This document shows positions 1-10,600 of a stretch of DNA of 64,000 bases, in pieces. This DNA is from Kalmanozyma brasiliensis GHG001 (Eukaryota > Basidiomycota > Ustilaginomycetes > Ustilaginales). A program made the translations under genes and the position numbers. Position 1 is the stretch's first letter. The number at the start of each line of letters is the position of its first letter. The notes under the pieces are model-generated. The model did no database searches. It was given only the letters and a program-made list of their open reading frames with translations, and had not been told where the DNA came from. The DNA is taken from the NCBI RefSeq assembly GCF_000497045.1, contig NW_015961965.1, positions 314,779 through 378,778 of the forward strand. Direction: 5' to 3'.

Positions 1-98
1 AGCAACCCCCTCTTTGGAACGATCTCGATGGCGACGACGCCAGCATTCGCACTCCCTGCACTGGGCTGACTAGGTCAACCTTTATATCCGCTGTCGCA
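1..98 (+). promoter_or_regulatory. 5' flank of MED13
   Basis: Short stretch before the first ATG of the MED13 reading frame. It can only be the proximal promoter or 5' UTR. I see no other gene in it. An upstream exon outside the window cannot be excluded, because a CTGACTAG that could serve as a splice acceptor lies just before the start. Confidence 0.4.
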
Positions 99-3000
99 AT
101 GTGGAATCATGGTCACGCTCCCGCCGCCGCTGGCGCTGGAAGCAGCGCCGCGTCGCAAAACCGCCCCATCAGCATGTCCAACATTTCGTCGACACAGCGG
201 AGAGCCGGCGGCATGGTCCAAGCTCAGCATGGCCCCTCATCTAGCAACGCTGCTTTCCCTCGTCCCAACATCGCTTTCCCCGGAACAGTATCCACGCCGC
301 GCTCGTCTGCTGCACCCAACGCCGCGTCTTCAACAACACCCAGATCAATACAGCATCTCTCCCTGCTCACTGCCAGCACGCCGGCTTCCATCGCAAAACT
401 TGCCTTCCCGTCTCTGGCCACGGTCCATTGGCATCGCCTGCAGCAGCGGCACAGCGAGACGCGCACGCAGAAGGATCGCGATGGTCAAGTTCGAGAGGCC
501 TCTTCTCTCGACGCTGGCCCTTCGACCACTCATATCGACGACCTCCACAAGTGGCGCAGCGGTGTCCAACACGTCATTGCTTTTGCGAACAAGTCATGTC
601 TCCAGTCCCAGGCGGGGAGCAAGAACGAGCTGAAGCCTCTGTTCGCAGGTCCACTGATGCACATGGGCTCGACGCTTCCATCGCAGCATGAGCCTGGGCC
701 AAGCAATCCCAGCAGTGTGTCCGCCGACCTGTGGATCTTTGTCGTCGTAGCCGACCACGAGAGCTCGACAACCAAGCCATCTGCTCCTGCCACCGAAGAC
801 GTGACCATGCTCGATGCCGCAAAGAAGAACAGCGCCGACGCGAAGCAAAGCGAGATCCCTGTCGGAGGCAACACGCAGCAGGACACACTCAACGCAAGCA
901 CAGCCTCACTGGATGCAATCCTAGCCCACCACCTTCCGGCCGATCTCGCCAAAGCGCTTGCACGCTTATCTGCGGTTGCCAACGTCCGTTCTGGCTCCTA
1001 TCGCCTGGCAGCTGCGGCCTTGGACCCAGAAGATGTCAAGGGGAAGCAATCCTCGCTCACCTCGGAACAGCGACAGGCCCATAGATGCTTCCTGGCAGCG
1101 ATCAAGGCCAGAGCCATTCATCTGATGACTACGACAAGATCGTCGTCCTTCCAGCAGCCTCACGGAAGTGAAGTATGTGATCGCGGTCGTCTGCGACTTG
1201 GAGAGAGTGTCGTCTTCTTGCCCATTTCCCGTCCCGGCTCAGACGCAACAGGGTATGATGGCACTGGACACAAGAAGACACCCTTCGCCAGCGCCAACGA
1301 AGCCGCAAGTCTCGTGACGCAGCTGGACGTCTCACTCACTGAATCCTCGCTCCTGGTTCGTGCGACATCCCGCCGCATTGCTGCCCTTCCTTTGGCCAGC
1401 ATTCATCATGCCAAGATTGCATCCTTGCTGCCATCGTCTCCGCAGCGCCCAAGTATGCTCATTGCTCCACTGGGTCTTCGAGTGGAACTCCTAGGTACAG
1501 TCCCATCTAGCACGTTCGCGCATGATCACCTTTCCGAGCTACGGACCATGTTCGCAAAGCTCCATACGGCGGCTCCCAACGCGGGCTCAGATGACGATGC
1601 GCTCCTTGCATCCGGGCTTGCTGTCTGTGCCCTGCCTCAGGAACACTCGACCACCCAATCACCATCGCAAGATCTCAAGCAGTCACAAGATGTGCTATCC
1701 GGCATGTTCCCCCACAGCGAAGCCCAGGTCGACACTCAGACCCGTTCGGATGCAGATGCAGCGCATGGGCAGCCTCGATTGCGGTCAAACTCGCGCCAAT
1801 TCCTGTGGCCAGTCGCTTGGTGTCTCGTCCTCCCAGGTCCATCATTGGCGATGCCGCGCGCGCTCGCATCGGCAAACAGCATCAACTCGGATCTTGACAC
1901 AATACAGAGCCAACCCATGACACCGCTCAAGGAGCTCGCAGCTTTCACGCTCAAGGTGCTCAATGATGCCAACGAGTCCACATCTGTACCGCAACCGCCC
2001 CCTTACACACCCGGCGAGACAGACGACGCTTCTCTCGCTCGTCGTCGCGCCGACCGTCTGCCCTCGACACGCCCGGACATCACACCCGCCAGCGTTGTTT
2101 TACCTGATTTCGACTTTGCTATGACAGCACCCGAATCGGGTCCCTCTTCGCATCCGCCAATTGCTGTCGGTCCGCCTCTATCAAGCGGTTCGTTGCCAAA
2201 ACAAGAAAGGATAGGCACAGAGTCCGGGCGACCAGCAGCTAGCTCAGAAACCTTTGGACAGGATCTCAACTGGATGCATTTCTTACCCGCACAGTCGGGC
2301 GAGGCGACTGGGCCTGCATCCTCAATGATTACAGCCGGAGCAGGTGCGCCGGTCCGCTCGCCCGCGTCCGGGACTGGCGAGGCAAAGCAACTCCTTAACG
2401 AGCAAAACGGCTCCAATTGGCTTTTCGCCACCAGCTCTGCCTCCTCCGCTCCGCTGCAAGTAGGCGCAACTTCACAGTCTCTCCTGCAGCCACAGGCGCA
2501 GATGCCGTCTCTAGGTTCGACACCACAGCAGGGGTCAGAGACGACGCCGTTGTCGGGCTTGGCACAGTCGATGACAGTCAAGCGCAAAGCAGGAGAAGGA
2601 GATATCTTTGGCAGCATGGGTCTGCTGACCGAAGACGACTTTTCCTTTTTCGACGAGTCCGCTTTCGGTCTCGACCCGGGCGGTGCTTTGGAGCAGACAC
2701 TCGATCCACCACCTGAGACGTCCTCGCAAGCTCTGAACTTCGGGCAGCAGGGTGTCTCGCAGCCGGTGACGAACGGTCCCAATGCGCTGATGTCCTCAGC
2801 TGCAATCATCGACGACGTGACCATGCAAGATATCGACCAGAGCGGTCTGGATGACCTCTTCAGCGCAATCCCAGGTCTTCAGGATGTCATCGACACCTCT
2901 CACTCTTCGCAGGCACAGAGTGCACCTCAAACATCTTTCGCGACGTCGATGGCAGGTGCACAAGCCCCCGGGTCTCAGATGGGACACCGCACCGCACAAG

Positions 3001-6000
3001 ACGGCGCGACGATGGTCACGGCCTCATCACAGCCTTTCCACCCAAGTCTCAACGCATTCACACCACGCGATGCCGCAGGAGCCACCCCCTTTGGCGATCC
3101 GGCCTCCTTGCCCGGATTCACGCCAAGCTCCCTCACCGAGAGCTCGCCCGCCTTTGGCAATCCACAATACAAGACGCCAAGAACGCCCTATTCGCCGGTC
3201 GAAGAATACCACGATGGTGCTGCTATCGTTGACTTGCAAACCAGGCATCGCGTAGGTGATTCTGCTCAGAGCTATCGGGAGCGAGGCCTCGCCTCTGCGC
3301 AGGACTCGCATGCGTCCGGTGGGCATTCGGTCCAAGACGAAAAGGCCGCTTCTGTCCTAAATGAGGACCAGCTTCGTTTGGCTGACGCTAGCACGGCAGC
3401 TGCAGCTGCGGCCAATGCAGCCATGGACGCGGACGGCTCGAGCAGAAAACGTCCGGCTATCGTGCCCAACGCCTTTTTGCCACTGACACAGCCAGAGGCA
3501 CGCAAACCGTTGCAGAGGCTTCCTGCGGGTGTCCGAGTCAATCTCGGCCGCAAGTACGACCTGCTCGGCAAGTTCGCCTCGAGGCCCAAGATGTCGACCT
3601 CCGTTCCGGCCTCCTCGACTGCGAAGAATGCGCCGACGACGGAGCCGCCGCCGACGAGCGAAGCAAGAATAAGCGCAGATCGCACGATGATAAGGCCACC
3701 CTCACCGAAGGCCTTGTCACGGCGCGGTCAATCGCTGCTGCAGCTAAGACGAGATCGGCACAGCAAGGCTTCGCCCGGATCGTCCATGCTGCAACGGCCA
3801 TCCAGCTCTTCACGTATGGTGGAGCCACCAGCAACGCCGCGGTCGAGCGATGACTTTGCGATGCCGGGAGCGCTCAGTGACTCCGAAAACGAGACATCTA
3901 GTAGCAACGACGACGACAGCGATGACGCGCGGAGCGACACGGAAGGAACCACAACGACGCTGTCTCCGGACGAGCAGGCGACGATGAAAGCATTCACCAG
4001 CGACATTGTTGCCTCGTACCTGAGTGGCACGACGGCTCCTGCCAGGGCGCACTTTCTTGGAGGCAGGCCAGAACCAGATGGCGAGATGAGTCAGATCGCA
4101 AAACCACCAGCTCTGCTGCCGTTCTCGTTCTCACAGAGTATGTCGGCACTGTCGAGGACGACTGCAGTCGCAAAGACGATCCGTCCTACTCTGAAGCGGT
4201 CGATGCTGCGCAGAACCGCCAACTGGCTGATCCGGAATCCACAGTTTCGATCCATGTACAGCGTCGGCAACGCCAGCACCAGGGCATGTTCAGATATTGC
4301 CATCAGCGAAAAGGTCGAGGTGCTCGAAGCTATGGCGTCTGCCCTCAGCATCGCACCTGCCGCCGCCGCGCCCGTGCAGGCTGCCGAGGACATCCTGCTA
4401 TCCCTCCCGACCCTCGGAAGCCTGGCTCAACCGCGTCAAGACGCTGCTTTGACCGCAGGTGAGCGTGTCGAGGTTGCCGAAGTGCTGGATCCCACTCGAA
4501 TTGCTGTCGGCTGCCACGGCTCGGTGGTGGAGACGCTACCATCGGCGCTGACGCTCTGGGACAAGTCGAAGCTGTCGGCTGTCAGCGGTGAGAAGCACGT
4601 CATTGCGAAAGTGTTACTGACTGACGCTTCTCCGGCCTGGCACGACGAGATCGTTGCATGGTTGGAGCGACTTCGCGTCGCCTTTGAGGCGCACGGTCTC
4701 GGCACGCACAGCGGCGGTCCGCAGTCGATCCTCGCTGTGGCAGACGGATCTGACTCGTTGGCTCTGTCGAGCTATCTCGACGAACTCTACAAGGACGGCG
4801 AGACGTGGCTGGATACGTTGCGATCCATCTCGAGCCGCGTTCAGCTCGATCTGCTGCAGGGTAAGCATGTCGTCGTGTATACTCTGCAGCCGCTCCACTC
4901 TTCGCCGTGCGGCGCAACGGGTTACCACGGACTGTTGCGGCTCGAGGCAGACCTTAGAGCGATGCTAAGCGAGCAGGTGGGTGTCCTGGCGGAGCAATTG
5001 CTGGTACGCCCTGTGACGCCGTCGATGATGACCGAAAGCGGCAGCCTGGGCTTCCATCAGCAGTCGCATGCTGTGAGAAGACTGGCTTTCTCCGTGTACG
5101 ATCAACTGCCAAGGCTGGTGCGACGCCAGCCCGCCAAGGTGCTGCACGGACGCGAACTAGGACCGATCTCAGCGGTGGTGCAGTTCCCTGCCTTCAGCCT
5201 TTCGAGCACGGCTGATAAGCCGTCGTCAGCATCGGCAGCAGGTCCCGCTGGGAAGACGAAATTTTCGCTGTCTTGGCCGCAAGACCCAGCTGCTGCGGTA
5301 GACGAGAATGTGACGCTGCACATCAGCTATCGTATCTGCCGAGCCGGCCGACGCGAACAGGATCTACAGGCTCACGACGGCGACATGGAGGACAGCACCC
5401 TGTATGACGCCTCCAACCTCTCTATATTGGACAAGATGGCCGACGCCGCACAGTCACCCTCGACAACAGGCGCAAGCATTGTCGTGCTGAGTGCTGTCGA
5501 CGAACGCGGTGGATCCAGCGCCGTCGATGCGTTCTCTGTCCCTGAAGGCAGTTCCAATGTCGAAGCCTGCATCGAGCGAGTCTGGCGATTTGCAGTAGCA
5601 GAGGCGAGCCGAGCTCGTCTCAACTGGAGACTGGCCATCTCGAGTGCAGGCTCGATGCGTCGACGCGAGCTGCGAGCTTGGCAGCGGCTGATCGATGCGT
5701 ACCTCACGGCGAGCGGGGCTCAGGAGAGGGTGATGGGAAGCGTTGTCTTGTTGAGCGTGCGACCGGACGACTCAGGCGCCATTCTGACGGAGCGCGGAGT
5801 GCGCATCAAGGCGAGCCAAGACTGGGCGACGTCGACGACGGCAGCGGCGTCCGACAAGGCGAGTCTGATCTTGTTGGACGCAGCCGACTTTTCGCAGATG
5901 GTCAAGTTTGCCGAGCCTATGCCGATGGGTTGGACGGAGGCATTTGGAAGCTCGCACTCGTCCAAGGAAGAAGAGGGGGCTGGGACTGAGCTCGATATGA

Positions 6001-6365
6001 TGGCGATGCCCATCGCTTCTGCAATGCTCGTACACCGTCCGCGTCAAGACTTTGTCAGCAGCGGGAACAACGTCGGTCTCGACGGACGCCTCGGTGCCAG
6101 CCACGTGCTCGCCATCGACATGCTCCAAAGCTGGAATTTGTCGCCATCGCAACAGACTCGGCCGCTCAGCGAGGAAGCGGCGACCAGAGAGCAATCTAGG
6201 AAGGAAGTGGAGGATATGGACTCGATACTGCGCAGCTTGCATCGGCTGCGACTGATCAGCGAGGAGCGACACCACTTGCCATGGCCATACAACGCCCAGC
6301 CGTGGCCGGTGGCGAGCGTCAACACATTGGCGTCGTGCCTGGATGGGGTGATGCTTATCGACTAG
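99..6365 (+). CDS. MED13: Mediator complex subunit 13 (SRB9/SSN2 family)
   Basis: A single 2088-residue reading frame. MED13 belongs to the CDK8 kinase module, which docks reversibly on Mediator in the nucleus and mostly restrains RNA polymerase II initiation. The N-terminal part (about residues 140-550) has the hydrophobic pattern of the MED13 N-terminal domain, including a LWIFVVVAD strand. The motif LLTEDDFSFFDESAFGL near residue 845 is the family's hallmark acidic patch, where MED13 carries its degron/phospho-motif region. The C-terminal third (about 1470-2088) fits the conserved MED13 C-terminal domain, with blocks such as LQPLHSSPCGATGYHGLLRL and the terminal LPWPYNAQPWPVASVNTLA. Between them is a long Ser/Pro/Gln-rich, probably disordered linker with an acidic stretch near 1275-1300. 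Length is typical for basidiomycete MED13. No intron is needed. The assignment rests on motif memory, not on a search. Confidence 0.85.
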   Translation: MWNHGHAPAAAGAGSSAASQNRPISMSNISSTQRRAGGMVQAQHGPSSSNAAFPRPNIAFPGTVSTPRSSAAPNAASSTTPRSIQHLSLLTASTPASIAKLAFPSLATVHWHRLQQRHSETRTQKDRDGQVREASSLDAGPSTTHIDDLHKWRSGVQHVIAFANKSCLQSQAGSKNELKPLFAGPLMHMGSTLPSQHEPGPSNPSSVSADLWIFVVVADHESSTTKPSAPATEDVTMLDAAKKNSADAKQSEIPVGGNTQQDTLNASTASLDAILAHHLPADLAKALARLSAVANVRSGSYRLAAAALDPEDVKGKQSSLTSEQRQAHRCFLAAIKARAIHLMTTTRSSSFQQPHGSEVCDRGRLRLGESVVFLPISRPGSDATGYDGTGHKKTPFASANEAASLVTQLDVSLTESSLLVRATSRRIAALPLASIHHAKIASLLPSSPQRPSMLIAPLGLRVELLGTVPSSTFAHDHLSELRTMFAKLHTAAPNAGSDDDALLASGLAVCALPQEHSTTQSPSQDLKQSQDVLSGMFPHSEAQVDTQTRSDADAAHGQPRLRSNSRQFLWPVAWCLVLPGPSLAMPRALASANSINSDLDTIQSQPMTPLKELAAFTLKVLNDANESTSVPQPPPYTPGETDDASLARRRADRLPSTRPDITPASVVLPDFDFAMTAPESGPSSHPPIAVGPPLSSGSLPKQERIGTESGRPAASSETFGQDLNWMHFLPAQSGEATGPASSMITAGAGAPVRSPASGTGEAKQLLNEQNGSNWLFATSSASSAPLQVGATSQSLLQPQAQMPSLGSTPQQGSETTPLSGLAQSMTVKRKAGEGDIFGSMGLLTEDDFSFFDESAFGLDPGGALEQTLDPPPETSSQALNFGQQGVSQPVTNGPNALMSSAAIIDDVTMQDIDQSGLDDLFSAIPGLQDVIDTSHSSQAQSAPQTSFATSMAGAQAPGSQMGHRTAQDGATMVTASSQPFHPSLNAFTPRDAAGATPFGDPASLPGFTPSSLTESSPAFGNPQYKTPRTPYSPVEEYHDGAAIVDLQTRHRVGDSAQSYRERGLASAQDSHASGGHSVQDEKAASVLNEDQLRLADASTAAAAAANAAMDADGSSRKRPAIVPNAFLPLTQPEARKPLQRLPAGVRVNLGRKYDLLGKFASRPKMSTSVPASSTAKNAPTTEPPPTSEARISADRTMIRPPSPKALSRRGQSLLQLRRDRHSKASPGSSMLQRPSSSSRMVEPPATPRSSDDFAMPGALSDSENETSSSNDDDSDDARSDTEGTTTTLSPDEQATMKAFTSDIVASYLSGTTAPARAHFLGGRPEPDGEMSQIAKPPALLPFSFSQSMSALSRTTAVAKTIRPTLKRSMLRRTANWLIRNPQFRSMYSVGNASTRACSDIAISEKVEVLEAMASALSIAPAAAAPVQAAEDILLSLPTLGSLAQPRQDAALTAGERVEVAEVLDPTRIAVGCHGSVVETLPSALTLWDKSKLSAVSGEKHVIAKVLLTDASPAWHDEIVAWLERLRVAFEAHGLGTHSGGPQSILAVADGSDSLALSSYLDELYKDGETWLDTLRSISSRVQLDLLQGKHVVVYTLQPLHSSPCGATGYHGLLRLEADLRAMLSEQVGVLAEQLLVRPVTPSMMTESGSLGFHQQSHAVRRLAFSVYDQLPRLVRRQPAKVLHGRELGPISAVVQFPAFSLSSTADKPSSASAAGPAGKTKFSLSWPQDPAAAVDENVTLHISYRICRAGRREQDLQAHDGDMEDSTLYDASNLSILDKMADAAQSPSTTGASIVVLSAVDERGGSSAVDAFSVPEGSSNVEACIERVWRFAVAEASRARLNWRLAISSAGSMRRRELRAWQRLIDAYLTASGAQERVMGSVVLLSVRPDDSGAILTERGVRIKASQDWATSTTAAASDKASLILLDAADFSQMVKFAEPMPMGWTEAFGSSHSSKEEEGAGTELDMMAMPIASAMLVHRPRQDFVSSGNNVGLDGRLGASHVLAIDMLQSWNLSPSQQTRPLSEEAATREQSRKEVEDMDSILRSLHRLRLISEERHHLPWPYNAQPWPVASVNTLASCLDGVMLID

Positions 6366-7671
6366 AGTTTCAACTCGTATGCTTGATGCAATGAGGACAA
6401 GGAGTGGCACCCGATGTTGGCCCGTTGTGCTGAAAGCTGGTTGAGAGACTGCGTCGCTGTCAGGCGCGTGGTGCTATGATGAATCTGTTGGTGGCGAGGG
6501 GCATTTTTGGGCCGTGCTGGAAGTGTTAGACTATATGTATACACAATTTCAAATTTCTTGGACGGGAGCTGCCGGGCGCTTCTGCGACCCGAAAGCTTCC
6601 ACGAGTAAGCGTGGTGTCACATGGCTCATCTCGGCAGCCAACCCGAATCACGGCGACTTGCGCTCGCCAGAAGTCTGGCGTGCGCTTCTGTCAAGACCCT
6701 GTTGCTATACGTGTCCCTGGATGACGAGCATGCTAGCAAGGCTGATGAAGTTTGGTGGTATGACCATTCATTCAGAGGAGCTCCGGCTGACTCGCACCAG
6801 CTTTCTACGAAGGAGCTGCTCTGTCCAACACGAAGTCTGCGAGGGAGTGACACTGAGGCGGGATGGGAGAAATCAGGCAGTCACGATGGCCATCACAATC
6901 ATCCATGTTCGGCTGTCACAGGTTGCACGCATGAGCAGAGGATGACCGCGGAGCAGAGGTCCAAGAGGGGGGATCGGCGTATTCCACAGCCCGACACGCC
7001 CCGACTTTTTGTGCGATTTCTTCCAGGCGGAAGCGCGAAGAAGCCAGATTTGAGCGAGGCGAGGAAGCAAGCAAGCAGGACCCTGAGTGAGAAAGAGAGA
7101 GCGGAGAATCAAGGAAGCAGCTGCAGCAGGCACAAGCAGCACAGCGTCAGTGATTGACTCAGCCCTCTTTTTCACTCCACTTTTTGCAAAGATCTTGTTC
7201 TGACAGCTCGACTCAACCTTGTCTCCTCCTCCTCATCAACAATTGACATCCACTCGATCAGGGCATCCCGCTGCCCTACTCTCAACACTTTTCCCTAGAA
7301 CACATCTGACGGCAATCGGTGCAAACTGCTACCACGGTCCCTTCTCCACAACACTCGACCACCTCACCACCGATCGCTGCGGGGCTGGACCCATCTTTGT
7401 CACCTCAGCCTTTGCATTCTCCCGCACCACATACGACGTTGCTTGCCATCGAGGAAGCCCGGCGACAACCGTCACATACCATAGCAGTCGACGCCTTGGA
7501 CAGTCGCACTTGTACCGTCAAGACGTGTCCTCTTCGCCTGGATACTGCTCACTTGACTGTGAGGCTGGACGACCGTCCAACCTTTCCTATCGGCCCTCGT
7601 GCCACGACCTCTTCCCGCCTCTTGACAATCCACTGTCATAGGCAAGGCTTGAAGTCACGGTAGCGATTGCT
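6366..7671. other. Intergenic region, MED13 to PPR-NDUFAF5 gene
   Basis: About 1.3 kb without a convincing gene. It has an AT-rich patch near 6530-6560 (probable MED13 3' UTR), a GA-rich block around 7030-7130, and a strongly pyrimidine-rich tract from about 7160 to the next ATG. The last is typical of smut promoters and 5' UTRs. Several ORFs of 110-180 codons overlap one another in different frames and resemble nothing, so I treat them as chance. Confidence 0.5.
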
Positions 7672-10600
7672 ATGCCTGTGTCCTCAGCCGCCAAACTCGC
7701 CTCTCACCTATGGAGAGGCGCTGCCCAGTCGGCGGCCAACGCCGCCCATAACTCGGCCAACTCGTTCCGTGGCGCCTTCCAAGGTGCTTCTTCCGGCCCA
7801 GCTTCGTCTACCGGCTCATCTGCTTCAGGATGGGCTTCCGGTCTCAGTAGCGGTGGCTCTTCCGCCGGCGCCGGCGCTGGAGGTGCCAAGTTCCACGCCG
7901 GCCGAGGCGCTCACTTCTCGTATCAGCACACCGGTCGTGCTCTTTCTCAGGCATCCTCCACGTCCAATCCCGACTCGAACAACAAGAGCAACGACGATGA
8001 CGATGAGGCTCGCAGGCAAAAAGCCTACAAGCTTCGTCTCGATGGCCAGCACCCTCACGACCGCTCCACGCTCGCCTCGTCTGGTCACCTCACCAAATCG
8101 CAGATGCAGGTGCGCTTCCGCCATGCCTTCGCCGCGAAACAGGGTCCGCTGCTCGTCACATCTGCCGAGCATGCTGCTTCGATTAACCACCCCGAAGGTG
8201 CCGGCAGCGAACGATATGCTTCCACCGTGGCTAGCCTCACCGACACCACGGACAACAACGGAATGTACCGATCCACCACACACGCGCATGACCGTGTCTA
8301 CAAGGACCTCCAAGACGCCGCCAGGAGGAAGGATGCTGGCGGGGTCAATCTCAGCATCGATGCTTTCTACGCTCTCCCCAAGGACCAAAAGACCACTGCA
8401 GGGTTCAACATGGCTATGGAGTCGCTCCTCTCCATCCGCAAAGGTGGCGACAACCTCAAGCGCATCACCGACGTGTACAGCGACATGATCCAAGCCGGCC
8501 ACTCCCCCAACAGCCGCACTTATACCGTCCTTGTCAAGGCACTCTGTGCACGTGACGCCGAAACCTCTGCAACACCGTCCTCGACCTCGGATTTACCCGA
8601 CACGGCTGCTTCTTCGGAAGATCACTTTGTGCAAGCGCTCGAGCTCACGAGTGTAGCACATAAGTCTCGGATGTGGTTCGACGACGCCGCAGCCTACAAT
8701 GCCGTCCTCTCCAGCTGCGCTCTTCGTGGCGACGTCGACCGCGCCTTGAGCATGCTCGACCTGCTCGAGCGAAGCGACTTCGCCGACACCGACGCTCTCA
8801 CCTTCACGCACCTCATCCAGACTTTTGTTTCGGATCCTCAGCTCAAGCCGGATGAGACACAACAGATGCAGCAAGCCCGCAAGCTCGCCGCATGCAAGCA
8901 GGTGTTCGACGAATTCTTGCTCGCCAGCCAGAAGCCACGATGGGATCACGAAGACGACGTCCTCGTCTGGTCCTCGCTCATCGAGGCTCACTTTGCGCTC
9001 GGCGATGTCGCTGGCGCCGTCAAGCTGTTTGAGAGGATACTTGAAGGTGGTGACAGCGTGCCGCCACTCCACCATGTGCTCCCTTCCGTCATGATTCAAG
9101 GCTTCCTCAATGCGCGAGACACTGCCGCCGCCCTGCACTGGTTCAACCAGATCAGCTCAGCTGCAAACGGTGCTGATGCATCGCTGCCATCCTCGCTACC
9201 TTTGCCGGATCGCCGGACACTGAGGTACCTCATCAGGAGCGTCGCTCTGTCCGGCCAAGATGAGTACCTCGAGCCGCTCCAGCGCGCTTTCCACGTCTAC
9301 CTCCAACGAAGTGCCGAGGCTCAGGAGTACGCAAAGATCAATCCTTACATCGATGTCGTTTCCGCCAATGTCGCCAGTGCCCAGCGCCTTCTCCAGGCCG
9401 GCTCCGCACAGGAGGCCAGTGCTCCACTTGACCGTGCCCTCGACGCTTCTGCTAGGTTCTTCGCACAAGAAGCCGCGTCGCTCAGCAAGTTGGACCCTTA
9501 CAGCCAAGTGGGCAAGACCCGCAACGCCGCTGCTGCTGTACTCTCACTCGCTGATGCCCTCCTCGCTGCTGATCGCGTCGTCGATGCCGGCTCTGCATTG
9601 ACCTACGTACGCCTCTTCCTGCAGACGATGGACGTGACAACCAATCCTTTCCAAGAGTTGGGAGCCCAGCTTTCGCAGCTCAGTTCTCGATTCATGGCCG
9701 TTGACGGTGCCGCAGGCGACGCTGAACATGCTTCGGTGCGGCTGCTCGCCAGCGCCGAGTACGTCGCGCCTGTGCTTCGCGATGCCAACCTCCTCGATGA
9801 GCAGGTTGCTGCTTCCCTTGCCAAGCTGTACCGAAACGTGCGCACGCAGTCGCCGGATGTCCTAATCAGCCTGCCGCTCTCTGCTGATGGCTGGAATGTG
9901 ATCCTGGAAGCATTTTGCTTCGAGGAGCTCCACATCCGCCCGCTCAGTCTCGAGGCTTTCGGAACCGACGGCGTTCCTGTCGTGCTCAACGATCTTGCTA
10001 GGCTGTCCGCTACCCAGGCTTCCAGCGATGAAGGGGCCTTGACACGGCCACCCGTCGACACAGCGAAGGCAGTCGAGGTCACACTCACCCGTTACGGACA
10101 AGAAGCACTCTCACTGCTGCCCGCTTGGGCGACACCCGCAAAGGAAGATTCGAACGACACGACGACCACCATCACCGCCAACGAAGAGACGAGCAGCGAT
10201 GCAGGCTCAGCTTCTCGATTCAGTGCATCAACTCCCGCTACCACGCCGCCGCAACAGCACTCGCCTCTCCATCGCCAAGACCTGCCCGCCGCACCGACAT
10301 TCTCCGCCTCTCCCTTCTCCTTCCCGCCTGTCCAGGTGATCGACACTGACTTCGGAGGCTTGTTGACCTCGCTCGCTCGTCCGTCCGGCCCAGACGAGGC
10401 TCCGGGTGTCTACGAGCAGGTTTTGGAACAGATGAAAGTCGGCAACTTCGCTCACCCAGAAGGTCTGGCAACCTTGATCGGCGCTTTCGGCCGCCTCAAC
10501 AATGTGGACCGTATGGAGGAGCTCTACGCCATGGCACAGCATGTCTTGCATGCTTTGGTCGGCGATCCGGCTTGGCAAGCCAAGGCCTGGTTCGTTGTCG

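Noticed and set aside
2003..2824. 273-codon open frame antisense to MED13
   Set aside because: It lies opposite the low-complexity linker of MED13, is Cys/Ser-rich and has no domain.
6470..6560. Box C-like ATGATGA near 6476, considered as a snoRNA
   Set aside because: No box D (CTGA) at a suitable distance and no terminal stem could be found.
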